Of a stretch of DNA of 64,000 nucleotides, positions 52,571 to 62,419 are shown piece after piece. Position 1 is the stretch's first letter; each line of letters starts with the position of its first letter. Origin of the DNA: Spirosoma terrae (GTDB lineage: Bacteria; Bacteroidota; Bacteroidia; Cytophagales; Spirosomataceae). The position numbers and the translations under genes are program-made. The notes under the pieces are model-generated. The model ran no database searches. It worked only from the letters and a program-made list of their open reading frames with translations, and was not told the origin of the DNA. The DNA is taken from assembly GCF_010435915.1 (NCBI RefSeq), contig NZ_JAAFZH010000001.1:62001-126000 (forward strand), in the 5' to 3' direction.

Positions 52571-53866
52571 ATGCAACGGTTTACCAAACTCTTTCTAAGC
52601 GCTTTTCTGCTTGCGGCTGTCTGTTGTTATGGGCAGCCGCGAACAGATGCTTTCCTGGCTACTCTTCTTTCGGGAAACAAGAATTCTATTTTTCAGGAAG
52701 TAATTCGACATCCTGATACGTATCGCCTTCAGATCATTTATACCCAGATCAATCGGGATAAGCATAACAAGCCCTCGTTTACGAACTACTATTTCAATGT
52801 AGACAGCACCAATTATTTCAATCCGGCCTCTATCGTAAAACTGCCTCTGGCGCTGCTGTCGCTGGAAAAACTGAATCATCTGAACAAACCGCAGGTGACA
52901 AAATATACGGCTGTGCAGTTTGACAGCGCTTATAGCGCACAGACCAGAGAATGGCGCGACGAAACTTCCGAAACGGGCTATCCATCTATTGCCCATTTCA
53001 TTAAAAAAGCTTTTCTGGTCAGTGAAAACGATCCCTACAGCCGAATGTACGAGTTTGTCGGCCAGGGCGAGATTAACTGTTCGCTACACGAAAAGGGATA
53101 CCTGGATACTCGGATCACCCATCGATTTGTACGGATGACGGCCGACGAAAACCGGCATACAAATCCAGTACGGTTTATTCAGCCGGACGGAAAATCAATT
53201 TATGCTCAACCGGCTGCGTATAATCAGGACCCGTTTGATTTTAGCCGAACGGCCAAACTCGGTAAAGGGTATTATCTGAGGGATAGTCTGGTGAAGCAGC
53301 CTTTCGATTTCACCGAACGGAACAAAATGCCGCTCGAAACCTTTCAGCAAATCCTGCAAACGGTTATGTTCCCGAATTCGGTTCCGGCGAAACGGCGGTT
53401 TACGTTGACGGCCGATGATTATAAACTGCTCTATCAATATTTGTCGCAGTACCCCGGCGAAACCAATTACCCCAAATACGACCCCAGGCAGTATTACGAC
53501 AGCTACGTCAAATTCTTCTTCATGGATAGTACGCATCATCAGATGCCGGAAGGCGTTCGGGTGTTCAATAAAGTTGGCTGGGCGTACGGCTTTCTGACTG
53601 ATGCGTCATACGTAGTGGATTTTAAAAATAAGGTCGAGTATATGCTGACAGCTACCCTCTACGTCAACAGCGACGGAATTCTGAATGACGACAAATATGA
53701 GTATGATAGCATTGGTCATCCATTCTTATACCAACTCGGTCAGACGATTTATCAATACGAGCAGAAACGAAAGCGAAAGTATATTCCTGACTTAGAGAGC
53801 TTCAGGATTCAGTATGAGAAGAGACGTGCCGATGGCAGACCTGTTGTGAATGACGTTGATAATTAG
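52571..53866 (+). CDS. secreted serine hydrolase, class A beta-lactamase-like
   Basis: This 431-residue protein has a signal peptide ending near CCYGQ. The catalytic fold resembles class A beta-lactamases: SIVK at 87-90, a SEN motif in LVSENDPYSRMYEF and KVG near the C-terminal third in place of KTG. The mature chain is longer than class A enzymes (about 260 residues), so a divergent peptidase or transpeptidase role is possible. It lies 49 bp downstream of DUF3037 and has no obvious operon partner. Confidence 0.75.
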   Translation: MQRFTKLFLSAFLLAAVCCYGQPRTDAFLATLLSGNKNSIFQEVIRHPDTYRLQIIYTQINRDKHNKPSFTNYYFNVDSTNYFNPASIVKLPLALLSLEKLNHLNKPQVTKYTAVQFDSAYSAQTREWRDETSETGYPSIAHFIKKAFLVSENDPYSRMYEFVGQGEINCSLHEKGYLDTRITHRFVRMTADENRHTNPVRFIQPDGKSIYAQPAAYNQDPFDFSRTAKLGKGYYLRDSLVKQPFDFTERNKMPLETFQQILQTVMFPNSVPAKRRFTLTADDYKLLYQYLSQYPGETNYPKYDPRQYYDSYVKFFFMDSTHHQMPEGVRVFNKVGWAYGFLTDASYVVDFKNKVEYMLTATLYVNSDGILNDDKYEYDSIGHPFLYQLGQTIYQYEQKRKRKYIPDLESFRIQYEKRRADGRPVVNDVDN

Positions 53867-53963
53867 AAAATGGGTACTATTTCAGTTTAATATTAGTACA
53901 TGACCAAAAGCTAAACTGAGCCCTGGCAAAGTAAAACTGGTAACCCAAAATGACATTTCGCTT

Positions 53964-54407
53964 ATGAACGCAGAGGAGCAAATTGACAGCTATATTAGTA
54001 GCCAGGCTGAGCCCAAACGCAGCGATATGCAAGTATTACACAAGCTCATTCTGCAAGTAATGCCAGCCTGTAAGCTATGGTTTCTGGATGGTAAAAACAG
54101 TGAGAATAAAACCGTTTCTAATCCTATCATCGGCTATGGATTACGTACTATAAACTATGCCGATGGAAAAACCAGAGCATTTTATCAAATTGGTATGAGT
54201 GCGAACACAGGCGGAATCTCAGTCTACATTCTTGGTATTGAAGATAAGAAATACTTAGCCCAGGCGTACGGAGAAAAACTCGGCAAAGCGAGCGTGAGTG
54301 GTTACTGTATTAAGTTCAAAACGCTAAAAGACATTAACATAGCTATACTTGAAGCTGCCATACGTTATGGCATTGAGGCTACAAGTGAGCATCAAAAGGT
54401 AAACTGA
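53964..54407 (+). CDS. DUF1801 family protein
   Basis: This 147-residue cytosolic protein of the DUF1801 (YdhG/YjbR-like) family has the N-terminal EQIDSYISSQAEPKRSDMQV and PACKLWFLDGKN segments, plus a conserved glycine-rich middle. The family is widespread and its biochemical role is not known. It lies between two serine hydrolase genes in the same orientation. Confidence 0.8.
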   Translation: MNAEEQIDSYISSQAEPKRSDMQVLHKLILQVMPACKLWFLDGKNSENKTVSNPIIGYGLRTINYADGKTRAFYQIGMSANTGGISVYILGIEDKKYLAQAYGEKLGKASVSGYCIKFKTLKDINIAILEAAIRYGIEATSEHQKVN

Positions 54408-54466
54408 GCTATTGACGTAATTAAGTTTTAAAGCATTTACGATAACTGAAGATTTCTCCGAGAATT

Positions 54467-55786
54467 ATGGTACTTCTATCTAGCCTCCGTACGATTTTTC
54501 TGGTGGGCATAACGGCAACATGCCTGTATGCGCAAACGGCCACCAAAGTAGTTGCCCCGGTTTTAACGACGGCCAACCCCGAATCGGCCGGATTCTCAGC
54601 GGAACGGCTTAATCGTGTCGATGGTCTGATTCAGTCGTACATTGATAAAGGCGCCTTTCCGGGCGTAGCAGCCATTGTAGTAAGGAATGGCAAGATTGTT
54701 TACCATAAAGCCTTTGGTAGATCGGATATGGACGATAAGAAACCGCTGAGCAAGGATGCTATTTTTCGGATCGCTTCCATGACCAAGGCCATTACATCGC
54801 TGGCGGTGATGATGCTTCACGAAGAAGGCAAAATCATGCTCGACGACCCAATCAGCAAATACGTTCCTGAGTTTGCCAAGCCGGTCGTGCTTGATACGTT
54901 CAACGAGAAAGACAGTACGTATACAACCGTTCCGGCCAAGCGCGAAATAACAATACGTCATCTGCTAACGCATACCTCGGGGCTCAATTACAACGTCATT
55001 GCCAGCGATCCCCGGATGCGGGCAATTTATACGAAAGCGGGTGGTATCCCCGATGCTTTTGTTACGCAGAACTATACGCTGGGCGAAATGGTCAAAAAGC
55101 TGGCCAAACAACCACTCAACCACCAGCCGGGCGAAAAATGGACGTATGGCCTGAATACCGATGTGCTGGGCTATTTAGTAGAGGTTATATCGGGAGAGTC
55201 GCTGAATCAATTTTTTCAGAAACGCATTTTTGAACCGCTGGGCATGAAAGACACGCACTTCTATTTGCCCGATGCGAAGAAAGACCGGCTGGCGAAACTC
55301 TATTCAGAAGACAAAGATAAAAAGCTGGTAAAAACCGAAACGATCAAAACGCTGCCGGTTAATCCTGATTACCCCATCACTGGCGCAAAGACGTATTTTT
55401 CGGGTGGCGGAGGTTTATCCAGTACTGCCTACGATTATGCTATTTTTCTGCAAATGCTGCTGAATAACGGCGTTTATAACGGAAAAAGGCTATTAAGTCG
55501 GAAAGGCGTCGATCTCTTTACCAGCACGAATCAAACGGACGCTTTATTCCCGACGGCTGGCAATTACTTTAGCCTGGGGTTCGAAGTTATTGGCGAGAAA
55601 GGCCATTCAAAAGATCTGAACAGTATTGGTACGTTCTCGTGGGGAGGAGCTTTCAGTACGCACTATTTTGCCGACCCGAAAGAGAAGATTTGTGTCGTAC
55701 TGATGAAACAAATGTGGGGCTCGTCGTTTGGTGGGGAGCTTGATAGAAAATTCGACGTACTGGTTTATCAGGCTCTGGACGAGTAA
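54467..55786 (+). CDS. serine hydrolase of the beta-lactamase/class C family
   Basis: This 439-residue exported protein has a signal ending near LYAQ. SMTK at 104-107 is the catalytic motif and HTSGLNYN follows in the usual place. Late WGGAFSTHYF replaces KTG and fits esterase or D-aminopeptidase members. It is likely a periplasmic peptidase or esterase. It is the third hydrolase of this fold group within 7 kb. Confidence 0.83.
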   Translation: MVLLSSLRTIFLVGITATCLYAQTATKVVAPVLTTANPESAGFSAERLNRVDGLIQSYIDKGAFPGVAAIVVRNGKIVYHKAFGRSDMDDKKPLSKDAIFRIASMTKAITSLAVMMLHEEGKIMLDDPISKYVPEFAKPVVLDTFNEKDSTYTTVPAKREITIRHLLTHTSGLNYNVIASDPRMRAIYTKAGGIPDAFVTQNYTLGEMVKKLAKQPLNHQPGEKWTYGLNTDVLGYLVEVISGESLNQFFQKRIFEPLGMKDTHFYLPDAKKDRLAKLYSEDKDKKLVKTETIKTLPVNPDYPITGAKTYFSGGGGLSSTAYDYAIFLQMLLNNGVYNGKRLLSRKGVDLFTSTNQTDALFPTAGNYFSLGFEVIGEKGHSKDLNSIGTFSWGGAFSTHYFADPKEKICVVLMKQMWGSSFGGELDRKFDVLVYQALDE

Positions 55787-55902
55787 AAGCTATCTGGGCT
55801 TTCTAAAGCCGAAACGTGCTAAAAATTAAGTAGGGTAGTAAATATACATTAGACATTTTTTGAGTGCTTGGTTTCGCAATCTGTTTGCATAATTAGTTGA
55901 GA

Positions 55903-58089
55903 ATGAAACGTATTGCTACGCTGTTCTGCTGCTGGCTTTTTACATCTTTTGTCTTTGGTCAGACCCAGTATCTTCCGGTTTATAAACCAACTGTTTTTGA
56001 TAAGGATTGGCTGGTGACCCCTGTTTTACAAAAAGCTGGCGTTTATCAGGCTAACGGTGGCAAAGACCTGGTTTTGGCAAATGGTTTGATCGTGCGTCGC
56101 TTCCGTATTAGCCCCAACCTGGCCATGGTCGATTACCAAAACCTGACCACAGGCGAACAGCTTGTGCGTTCAGTTCGGCCCGAAGCGGTGCTGATGATCG
56201 ATGGCCAAAAATACCAGGTTGGGGGACTGTATGGCCAGAAAGAGCATGCGTATCTGCGCGAAGAATGGATCGATGGATTTACGGCTAATCCGGCCGATTT
56301 CCAGTTCAGGACATTTGCTGTTTCGCCGATAATACCATTTGTCCATTGGCAATCCCGCACCTGGACGTCGAATCATAAGCAACCAACGGGGCAGGAGCTG
56401 ACCTTGCTGTTCAGTTCGAACGTACCAGCGCTGAAAGACATAACCGTAACGGTTCATTACGCACTGTACGATGGTATTCCGGCTTTGTGTAAATGGGTGA
56501 CGGTTCAGAACAAAAGCACGAAAACGATACGTATCGATCAGGTTGTCAACGAGCTTCTGGCGGTTCCGGAGGAGGAGTCGGCGGTGGTGGGAAAACCGGA
56601 TCAGATGAAGAAGCCACAACGGATTTACATCGAGAACAACTTTGCTTTCAACAACTCGATGCGCTACGATTTATCGGATCAGGCCACGCACTGGAAAACG
56701 GATTCGCTCTACACATCACAGGTAAATTACAACTATGAAACGCCCTGCGTACTGGAAGTGTATCCGACGCTCGGAGTAGGTATTGATCTGGAGCCCAACC
56801 AAACTTACACGTCGATTCGATCATACGAGTTACTACTTGATTCGTATGATCGGGAACGTAACGGACTGGCGCGTCGGCGGTTTTACCGGACTGTTATTCC
56901 CTGGACTACGCAGAACCCGATTTTTATGCATCTGATCAGTACCGATCCGCCCACGGTACGTAGCGTCATTGATCAGTGTGCGGAAACAGGTTACGAAATG
57001 GTCATTCTGAGCTTCGGTAGCGGTCTGAACATGGAGGATACAAGTGCCGCCAATATCGCCAAGTTCAAAACCCTGGCTGACTATGCTCATAGCAGAGGTA
57101 TTCTTCTGGGGGGGTACTCCTTGTTCAGTAGCCGCCGAATAGATGATGAAACCGACGTAATTGATCCAAAAACGGGCTTGCCCGATAAAGGTGCTTTCTT
57201 TGGGCATGCACCCTGTCTGGCCAGCCGATGGGGAATTAATTACCTGAAAAGTCTGAAAAAGTTTATCACCGAAACCGGTTTCGATCTGCTCGAGCACGAC
57301 GGGCCCTATCCCGGCGATGTCTGTGCATCAACCAAACATCCGGGCCACAAAGGGTTACAGGATTCGCAATGGGTGCAGATGGAAATGCAGAAAGGTTTCT
57401 ATCGATTCCTGAGCGAGAAAGGTGTGTATATCAATGCGCCCGACTGGTATTTTATGGACGGTACCAACAAGATAGCGCTGGGCTATCGGGAGGTTAATTT
57501 CTCGCTGTCGAGAGAGCAGCAGAAGATACTTAACCGGCAGAATATCTTCGACGGTACATGGGAAAAAACGCCAGCGATGGGATGGGGCTTTGTTCCGCTC
57601 ACAAAGTATCAGGGAGGTGGCCCCGAAGCGGTGCTGGAGCCCCTTAGCGATCATCTGGCCGACTACGAACAACTCATGATGCAGTACTACGGAGCTGGTG
57701 TTCAGGCATGTTACCGAGGCCCACGCTTATACGATACCGACAAAACGAAAGAGACTGTCAAGCGGGTTATAAGCTGGTACAAAAAATACCGTAAGATTTT
57801 AAATGCAGATGTTGTCCACCTGCGCAGGCCCGACGGGCGCGACTGGGACGGGATTATGCATATTGAACCTACGTTGCCCGAAAAAGGATTGGTGATGCTC
57901 TACAATCCGTTAAAAACTAAAATAATTCGAACAATCACTTTGCCATTGTATTATACCGGACTACGTAACAAAGCAACAGTCCGAAGAGGAGAGGGGCCGG
58001 CGAAAACGTATTCGCTCAGCAGAAATGATGATCTCAAACTAACCGTTGAGTTAGAGCCTGAAAGCTATGGATGGTGGGTTATTGAGTAA
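55903..58089 (+). CDS. secreted alpha-galactosidase-like glycosidase (putative)
   Basis: From ATG 55903 this is a 728-residue protein with signal peptide ending near VFGQ. Residues about 20-300 form a beta-sandwich. About 310-640 resembles a TIM barrel of GH-D type: VILSFGSGLNMED, LLEHDGPYPGD (a possible acid/base aspartate) and INAPDWYF. The C-terminal beta domain ends at WWVIE. Family membership (GH27/GH36-like) is a guess from fold pattern. Catalytic residues are not proven. Confidence 0.6.
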   Translation: MKRIATLFCCWLFTSFVFGQTQYLPVYKPTVFDKDWLVTPVLQKAGVYQANGGKDLVLANGLIVRRFRISPNLAMVDYQNLTTGEQLVRSVRPEAVLMIDGQKYQVGGLYGQKEHAYLREEWIDGFTANPADFQFRTFAVSPIIPFVHWQSRTWTSNHKQPTGQELTLLFSSNVPALKDITVTVHYALYDGIPALCKWVTVQNKSTKTIRIDQVVNELLAVPEEESAVVGKPDQMKKPQRIYIENNFAFNNSMRYDLSDQATHWKTDSLYTSQVNYNYETPCVLEVYPTLGVGIDLEPNQTYTSIRSYELLLDSYDRERNGLARRRFYRTVIPWTTQNPIFMHLISTDPPTVRSVIDQCAETGYEMVILSFGSGLNMEDTSAANIAKFKTLADYAHSRGILLGGYSLFSSRRIDDETDVIDPKTGLPDKGAFFGHAPCLASRWGINYLKSLKKFITETGFDLLEHDGPYPGDVCASTKHPGHKGLQDSQWVQMEMQKGFYRFLSEKGVYINAPDWYFMDGTNKIALGYREVNFSLSREQQKILNRQNIFDGTWEKTPAMGWGFVPLTKYQGGGPEAVLEPLSDHLADYEQLMMQYYGAGVQACYRGPRLYDTDKTKETVKRVISWYKKYRKILNADVVHLRRPDGRDWDGIMHIEPTLPEKGLVMLYNPLKTKIIRTITLPLYYTGLRNKATVRRGEGPAKTYSLSRNDDLKLTVELEPESYGWWVIE

Positions 58090-58117
58090 TGGAGATGTGT
58101 TGCGAAACCAAGAGAAT

Positions 58118-60211
58118 CTAAAACCGCCACCGTGTCTGAACCTTTATCTCTGACTTATGAGGGGCGTCAATCTGATCCAGGCCAGACCCAACAGTGGTTT
58201 GGTTCGTAAGGTCAGTCCTGGCCCAGCGCACCCAGGTAGTCAAGTGCCGATTCCAGTTATATTGCGCAATCAGATAATGCCTGACACCGTGATTGAAATA
58301 GGCCGGAAATGAAAACGCATAGAGCACATCACGCTCATAAACGTATTGGCGGCTATCGTAATCATCTGTACCAAATAGGGCAATGCGGCCACTCACACTA
58401 AATCGGCGTAGGTCTAACGTAGCGTCCTGTACAAAAGCTACTCCTTTGGAAGCTGACTGACCAGCATAGGCAAAACTTCCCCACTGCATGCGTGACCGAA
58501 GCGATAGCGTACGTATTGGTTTGTACTCAGCGTTGAGGGCAATAGACCGACGCGTTGTTCGAACCACTTCTTTGGGGTTACTACCAGGTCGGTTCTTCTC
58601 TTTATGCTCTTCGTGGTAGATCCCATAAAAAGCGGTTTGCCTGTTTGGGGTGTATCGCCCCTGCACTAGATAATCAAACCCATTCGATGGTTTATCGACC
58701 AGATATTTTAGCCAGGGAAAACGATAGTAATCGAAAAAGCTGCTGATTGTTAGTTTTCGATAGATGCTGTATTTAAGTCCCAGATACGCACCCGTTTCAT
58801 TGATGGTTCGGCTACCTTCGCTAAATCCATTACTATAAAAACTATGGAAATTTTTGTCGTAGTGACGTAGCACGACCGCCATATCCACCTTTTTCGTCAG
58901 GCTGGCCAGTGTGCCTGCTACTGCGCCAATACCGCCTGAGTAGGTTTGTGAGCCACTACTCCGCGCGATTTCACTAAAGAAATTCAAGTTTCGCCAAACA
59001 TAGCCTCCGTGTATGCCTACAACCAGATTTTGTTTGCCTGTAAACTCGTATTGATTATACGGTAGGTCGCGTTTTTGGTAATAGGTATTGAACGTAGTAC
59101 TTAACAGTGTTAACCCAATTTGCCTATTCTTTTGGTTATGGTATAGTACATGGGCACCAATGTTTGTTTCCAGTAAACTTCCCTGATCATCTCGCTCAGA
59201 TTGAGTGCGGTGCAGGCCCGATGTTTGTAAAGAAGTCGCTATAATGCCTTGATATGAGTCGTTTGCGATGTTTGCATCTCGCCGGTTTTGGGAAACTAAC
59301 AGTGTGAGGTCAATGGTAGACCGTAGCGCGTATGTAGCCGTTCCTCCCCTAAAATAGCCATACTCGGTTAATGAGGTGTAAGGGCGAGCACCGATGTTAG
59401 GCCTTCTGACGGTTTGAACAGTCTCTGCGCTTTTACCCAGCACAAATCCGGCCGATAGTATTAATCCTTGCCCGATCTGAAGTTGATAGTCGCCTAGCAA
59501 AATACTTCGCCAGCGTCCACGATTCTGCAGTTGAGCGTGAAAAGATACGTAGTCGACTCCATGTCGGCGGGACGCGGGTTGCCAACCCATCACTTCGCCC
59601 GGGTCCTGTTCCAGCGTTAGTCCCAGACTAAATGCTCGTGGTCGGCTATATCGGTAGCGCGCATACCATTGTTGCGGATTCCCCACATAGCGAGTGGGGA
59701 GTTTTCCATTCTTATCTGGCGTTGCTGAGGCAAAGCCTCTCTGCTGTTCTAAAAGCTGCTCGTACCGTAAAATGACGTAATGGTCGGTAGGCGTAGCCAA
59801 TTTAGTCAGTAGACGCCCTCCCGCTGAAACGGTTATGAATGGTAATAGCCGACGGATAGTTGGCAGATCGAAATCGGGTATAGCCTGAAGTTCATAAACC
59901 GAGAGCAGATCACCGTACTCGTTTCGGTAAGCGTTCAGGCTATTTAATTGTCGTTCATTGAGCAGATATGTCGCTGCTAACTCATCGCGGGTAGCTGTAT
60001 TGATGTCAAGCGGGTTTGCATATAGCTGCGTTAGCGCATCATAAACAGCTTGATAGTCTATACCCTCTGTCTGGACAGGGAATAAATCCTGTATATAGTG
60101 CATGACGGCGTCTGTTGAACCGTCGGTAGGCCTTGTTGATCGGCTGCTCTGTGCTATAGCAAGATTACTGATAAGAAATCCGCAGAAACTCAGACAGTAG
60201 ATGATACGCAA
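58118..60211 (-). CDS. outer-membrane barrel protein with N-terminal helix-hairpin-helix domain
   Basis: This 697-residue exported protein has a signal ending near AIAQ. Residues about 65-125 hold a helix-hairpin-helix module with LDINTATRDELA and DLPTIRRLL, as in ComEA. The remaining 550 residues alternate short beta strands with aromatic girdle residues and finish with Trp-Arg-Phe, typical of an outer-membrane barrel. HHH modules bind double-stranded DNA without sequence preference. An outer-membrane DNA-binding or uptake role is a reasonable inference. The gene is monocistronic. Confidence 0.7.
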   Translation of the reverse strand: MRIIYCLSFCGFLISNLAIAQSSRSTRPTDGSTDAVMHYIQDLFPVQTEGIDYQAVYDALTQLYANPLDINTATRDELAATYLLNERQLNSLNAYRNEYGDLLSVYELQAIPDFDLPTIRRLLPFITVSAGGRLLTKLATPTDHYVILRYEQLLEQQRGFASATPDKNGKLPTRYVGNPQQWYARYRYSRPRAFSLGLTLEQDPGEVMGWQPASRRHGVDYVSFHAQLQNRGRWRSILLGDYQLQIGQGLILSAGFVLGKSAETVQTVRRPNIGARPYTSLTEYGYFRGGTATYALRSTIDLTLLVSQNRRDANIANDSYQGIIATSLQTSGLHRTQSERDDQGSLLETNIGAHVLYHNQKNRQIGLTLLSTTFNTYYQKRDLPYNQYEFTGKQNLVVGIHGGYVWRNLNFFSEIARSSGSQTYSGGIGAVAGTLASLTKKVDMAVVLRHYDKNFHSFYSNGFSEGSRTINETGAYLGLKYSIYRKLTISSFFDYYRFPWLKYLVDKPSNGFDYLVQGRYTPNRQTAFYGIYHEEHKEKNRPGSNPKEVVRTTRRSIALNAEYKPIRTLSLRSRMQWGSFAYAGQSASKGVAFVQDATLDLRRFSVSGRIALFGTDDYDSRQYVYERDVLYAFSFPAYFNHGVRHYLIAQYNWNRHLTTWVRWARTDLTNQTTVGSGLDQIDAPHKSEIKVQTRWRF

Positions 60212-60317
60212 AGTAGCCTGATTTTAAGGTTAAGTACTCGTTCTCAACTCATCCCCATTGGACGGCAAAGAATCAGTTAAGTAACCTAAAATCAGAAAAA
60301 ATATAAATGCTGTTTGC

Positions 60318-61616
60318 CTATGAAAAGCGTCGTTTTAGAATTTCAACCAGTTCGCTGACTTCATCACTGCTCATATCCCATAAGTACTGCGACGCATAGC
60401 GGTACGAAATCAGATCGAGCGCCTGACCATAATTGTTGAGCGTATCGATTTCTTCAATAGCCTGATTGTAAGCTGCTGAACTACCGTTGAATAGCTGGTT
60501 GATAAACCGGAATTTCTGATTAAGAGAAATGCTTCGGGCAATACTTTCAATCGGAGCGCGGTGGAATGTTTCGGCAACCGTTACGGGTTCTGCTGAATTG
60601 CTTTCGCGGAGTTTATCGTTCAGGGTTGGCGCTGCTTCTGTAGGTACAGTTAAATTGTCTGTCTGGTTTACGGTCGGCTGAGTGATGCTACCCGTTTGAA
60701 GTTGAGAGGGTTGGCTGATTGGGGCTACAGGTTCTGGCCCTGACCCTGAGCTACTACCAAGAAACATAGGACCGCTCGCACTAGAGTCATCCATTGGGGC
60801 AGGTGTTGGATCGGGTTGGGGCGGGATAGCTGGACGTGTCGTTTCAGAAACGGCTCCTTCGTGCTTTGATTGATCGTCTTCTGCTACGTTGTTCGTAAGC
60901 GGAACTAGCGGAGCAGGAGGAACTGCTGACTCGGTAATCGTGTCGAAGAAAGATCGCCCTGGGGCTGGGGGAATATTATCGGGAACATGACTGCGTAGAA
61001 GAGCCGATACGTCCATCGGCACTTTCTCAGAGAACAATGAAACAAACTTATCGTAGTGCTCGATCTCATGCCCACGCTGAGTCAGAACTTCGTCAAGATA
61101 AGTTAAAGCCTGATTTACATAGATGAATGGTTTGCCATTCATTCGTTGCGTGATATGGGCTGGAATAAACTGATTGATTTTGGTATAACGCGTAATTTGC
61201 CGGAGCGCCGACGCTGTGAGGGTAAACTCGGGCTGACTACGTAGTACATCATCGAAATAAGCCCTCGGATCAAAAATCAATGTAATGGTTCGCCGGATTG
61301 CATCAGCGAGTAAGGGCTCCAGGTGTTCACGACGTACTGAAATATGTTGCGATACTACGTTCATGAAGTTCTGTAAAGCCTCCTGAACATCAGCGTTGGT
61401 AAAGTCAAAAAAGGGACTACGGAATTTTTCGGCATCGGCTTGCCATTTGTCGGACAGTGTGCTAATAACCAGTAGGTTGATCTGGTTGATGGGGGTTAGT
61501 GACAGAATTTGCTGGCCATTAATTGTCGTATGCTGTTGATAAAAATCGGCGGCTACACGACGGGCATAGGACTTGCTATATTCAGTAAGGGCGTTGGCGT
61601 TGAACTTGTTCGACAT
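60318..61616 (-). CDS. conserved protein of unknown function with Pro/Ser/Gln-rich linker
   Basis: I do not recognise this 432-residue protein. It has no signal peptide. Residues about 1-200 are helical and moderately charged, and about 210-340 form a low-complexity linker rich in Pro, Ser, Thr and Gln. About 345-432 form a second small helical domain ending in VEILKRRFS. The two-domain-plus-linker layout suggests a scaffold. It lies next to tdk and the HHH barrel gene but in separate transcription units. Confidence 0.6.
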   Translation of the reverse strand: MSNKFNANALTEYSKSYARRVAADFYQQHTTINGQQILSLTPINQINLLVISTLSDKWQADAEKFRSPFFDFTNADVQEALQNFMNVVSQHISVRREHLEPLLADAIRRTITLIFDPRAYFDDVLRSQPEFTLTASALRQITRYTKINQFIPAHITQRMNGKPFIYVNQALTYLDEVLTQRGHEIEHYDKFVSLFSEKVPMDVSALLRSHVPDNIPPAPGRSFFDTITESAVPPAPLVPLTNNVAEDDQSKHEGAVSETTRPAIPPQPDPTPAPMDDSSASGPMFLGSSSGSGPEPVAPISQPSQLQTGSITQPTVNQTDNLTVPTEAAPTLNDKLRESNSAEPVTVAETFHRAPIESIARSISLNQKFRFINQLFNGSSAAYNQAIEEIDTLNNYGQALDLISYRYASQYLWDMSSDEVSELVEILKRRFS

Positions 61617-61782
61617 TAGGAAAAGCCTTTCTTTTGTATAAAGATAAAATTTTCGGACACAAACCGCTTTTTGCCCGAAAAAAAAGTAAAAAGTGGTTGG
61701 GGCAGTGTAAATTAAAACTTGGATCGAAATAGTATCTATCCAATCTATAAAATATATCGGCTTCTACAACGACCGGCACCAA

Positions 61783-62412
61783 ATGTTTATTGAACCAACT
61801 CGACGACGCGAACCTCCTCATCTACGTACTGGCTGGATAGAAGTAATCTGCGGATCCATGTTTTCTGGTAAAACGGAAGAATTAATCCGTCGACTGACCC
61901 GCGCTCGGATTGCCAAATTGCAGGTTCGAATTTTTAAGCCAGCCATCGACACGCGTTATGACGAAGAAAATATTGTTTCGCATTCGGCGTTGACTATCCA
62001 TTCAACGCCTGTGCAAACGGCGGGCCAGATTTTAACGCTGGCCGGTAATTGTGATGTGGTAGGAATTGATGAGGCTCAGTTTTTTGACGAAGAGATTGTA
62101 GAGGTTTGTCGTAAACTGGCCGATCAGGGTCAGCGAGTCGTAGTAGCCGGGCTGGATATGGACTTTTCGGGGAAACCGTTTGGCTGTATGCCGCAGTTGC
62201 TGGCAACGGCCGAATACGTCACCAAAGTGCATGCCATTTGTGTGGTTTGTGGCGATATTGCGCAGTACTCGTATCGACTCGTTGCCTCAAAAGAACGGGT
62301 TTTATTAGGAGAGACGGATAGTTATGAAGCACGCTGTCGGCGGTGTTTCAATCTGGGAGCTGAAGCCGTTCCTAAGGAATGGGCTTACGAAGATGCACAC
62401 AAAGAGGATTAG
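61783..62412 (+). CDS. tdk: thymidine kinase (TK1 type)
   Basis: This 209-residue kinase converts thymidine to dTMP in salvage. It has Walker A GSMFSGKT at 24-31, the DEAQFFDE motif near 96 and zinc cysteines in CVVC and CRRC near the C-terminus. Lasso residues are present around [13 protein letters not shown]. The PorZ-like gene starts 7 bp after its stop. Confidence 0.95.
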   Translation: MFIEPTRRREPPHLRTGWIEVICGSMFSGKTEELIRRLTRARIAKLQVRIFKPAIDTRYDEENIVSHSALTIHSTPVQTAGQILTLAGNCDVVGIDEAQFFDEEIVEVCRKLADQGQRVVVAGLDMDFSGKPFGCMPQLLATAEYVTKVHAICVVCGDIAQYSYRLVASKERVLLGETDSYEARCRRCFNLGAEAVPKEWAYEDAHKED

Positions 62413-62419
62413 CTGACGA

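Noticed and set aside
56170-56619. minus-strand 149-codon ORF in the glycosidase-like gene
   Set aside because: It is a shadow of the conserved plus-strand frame with no start context.
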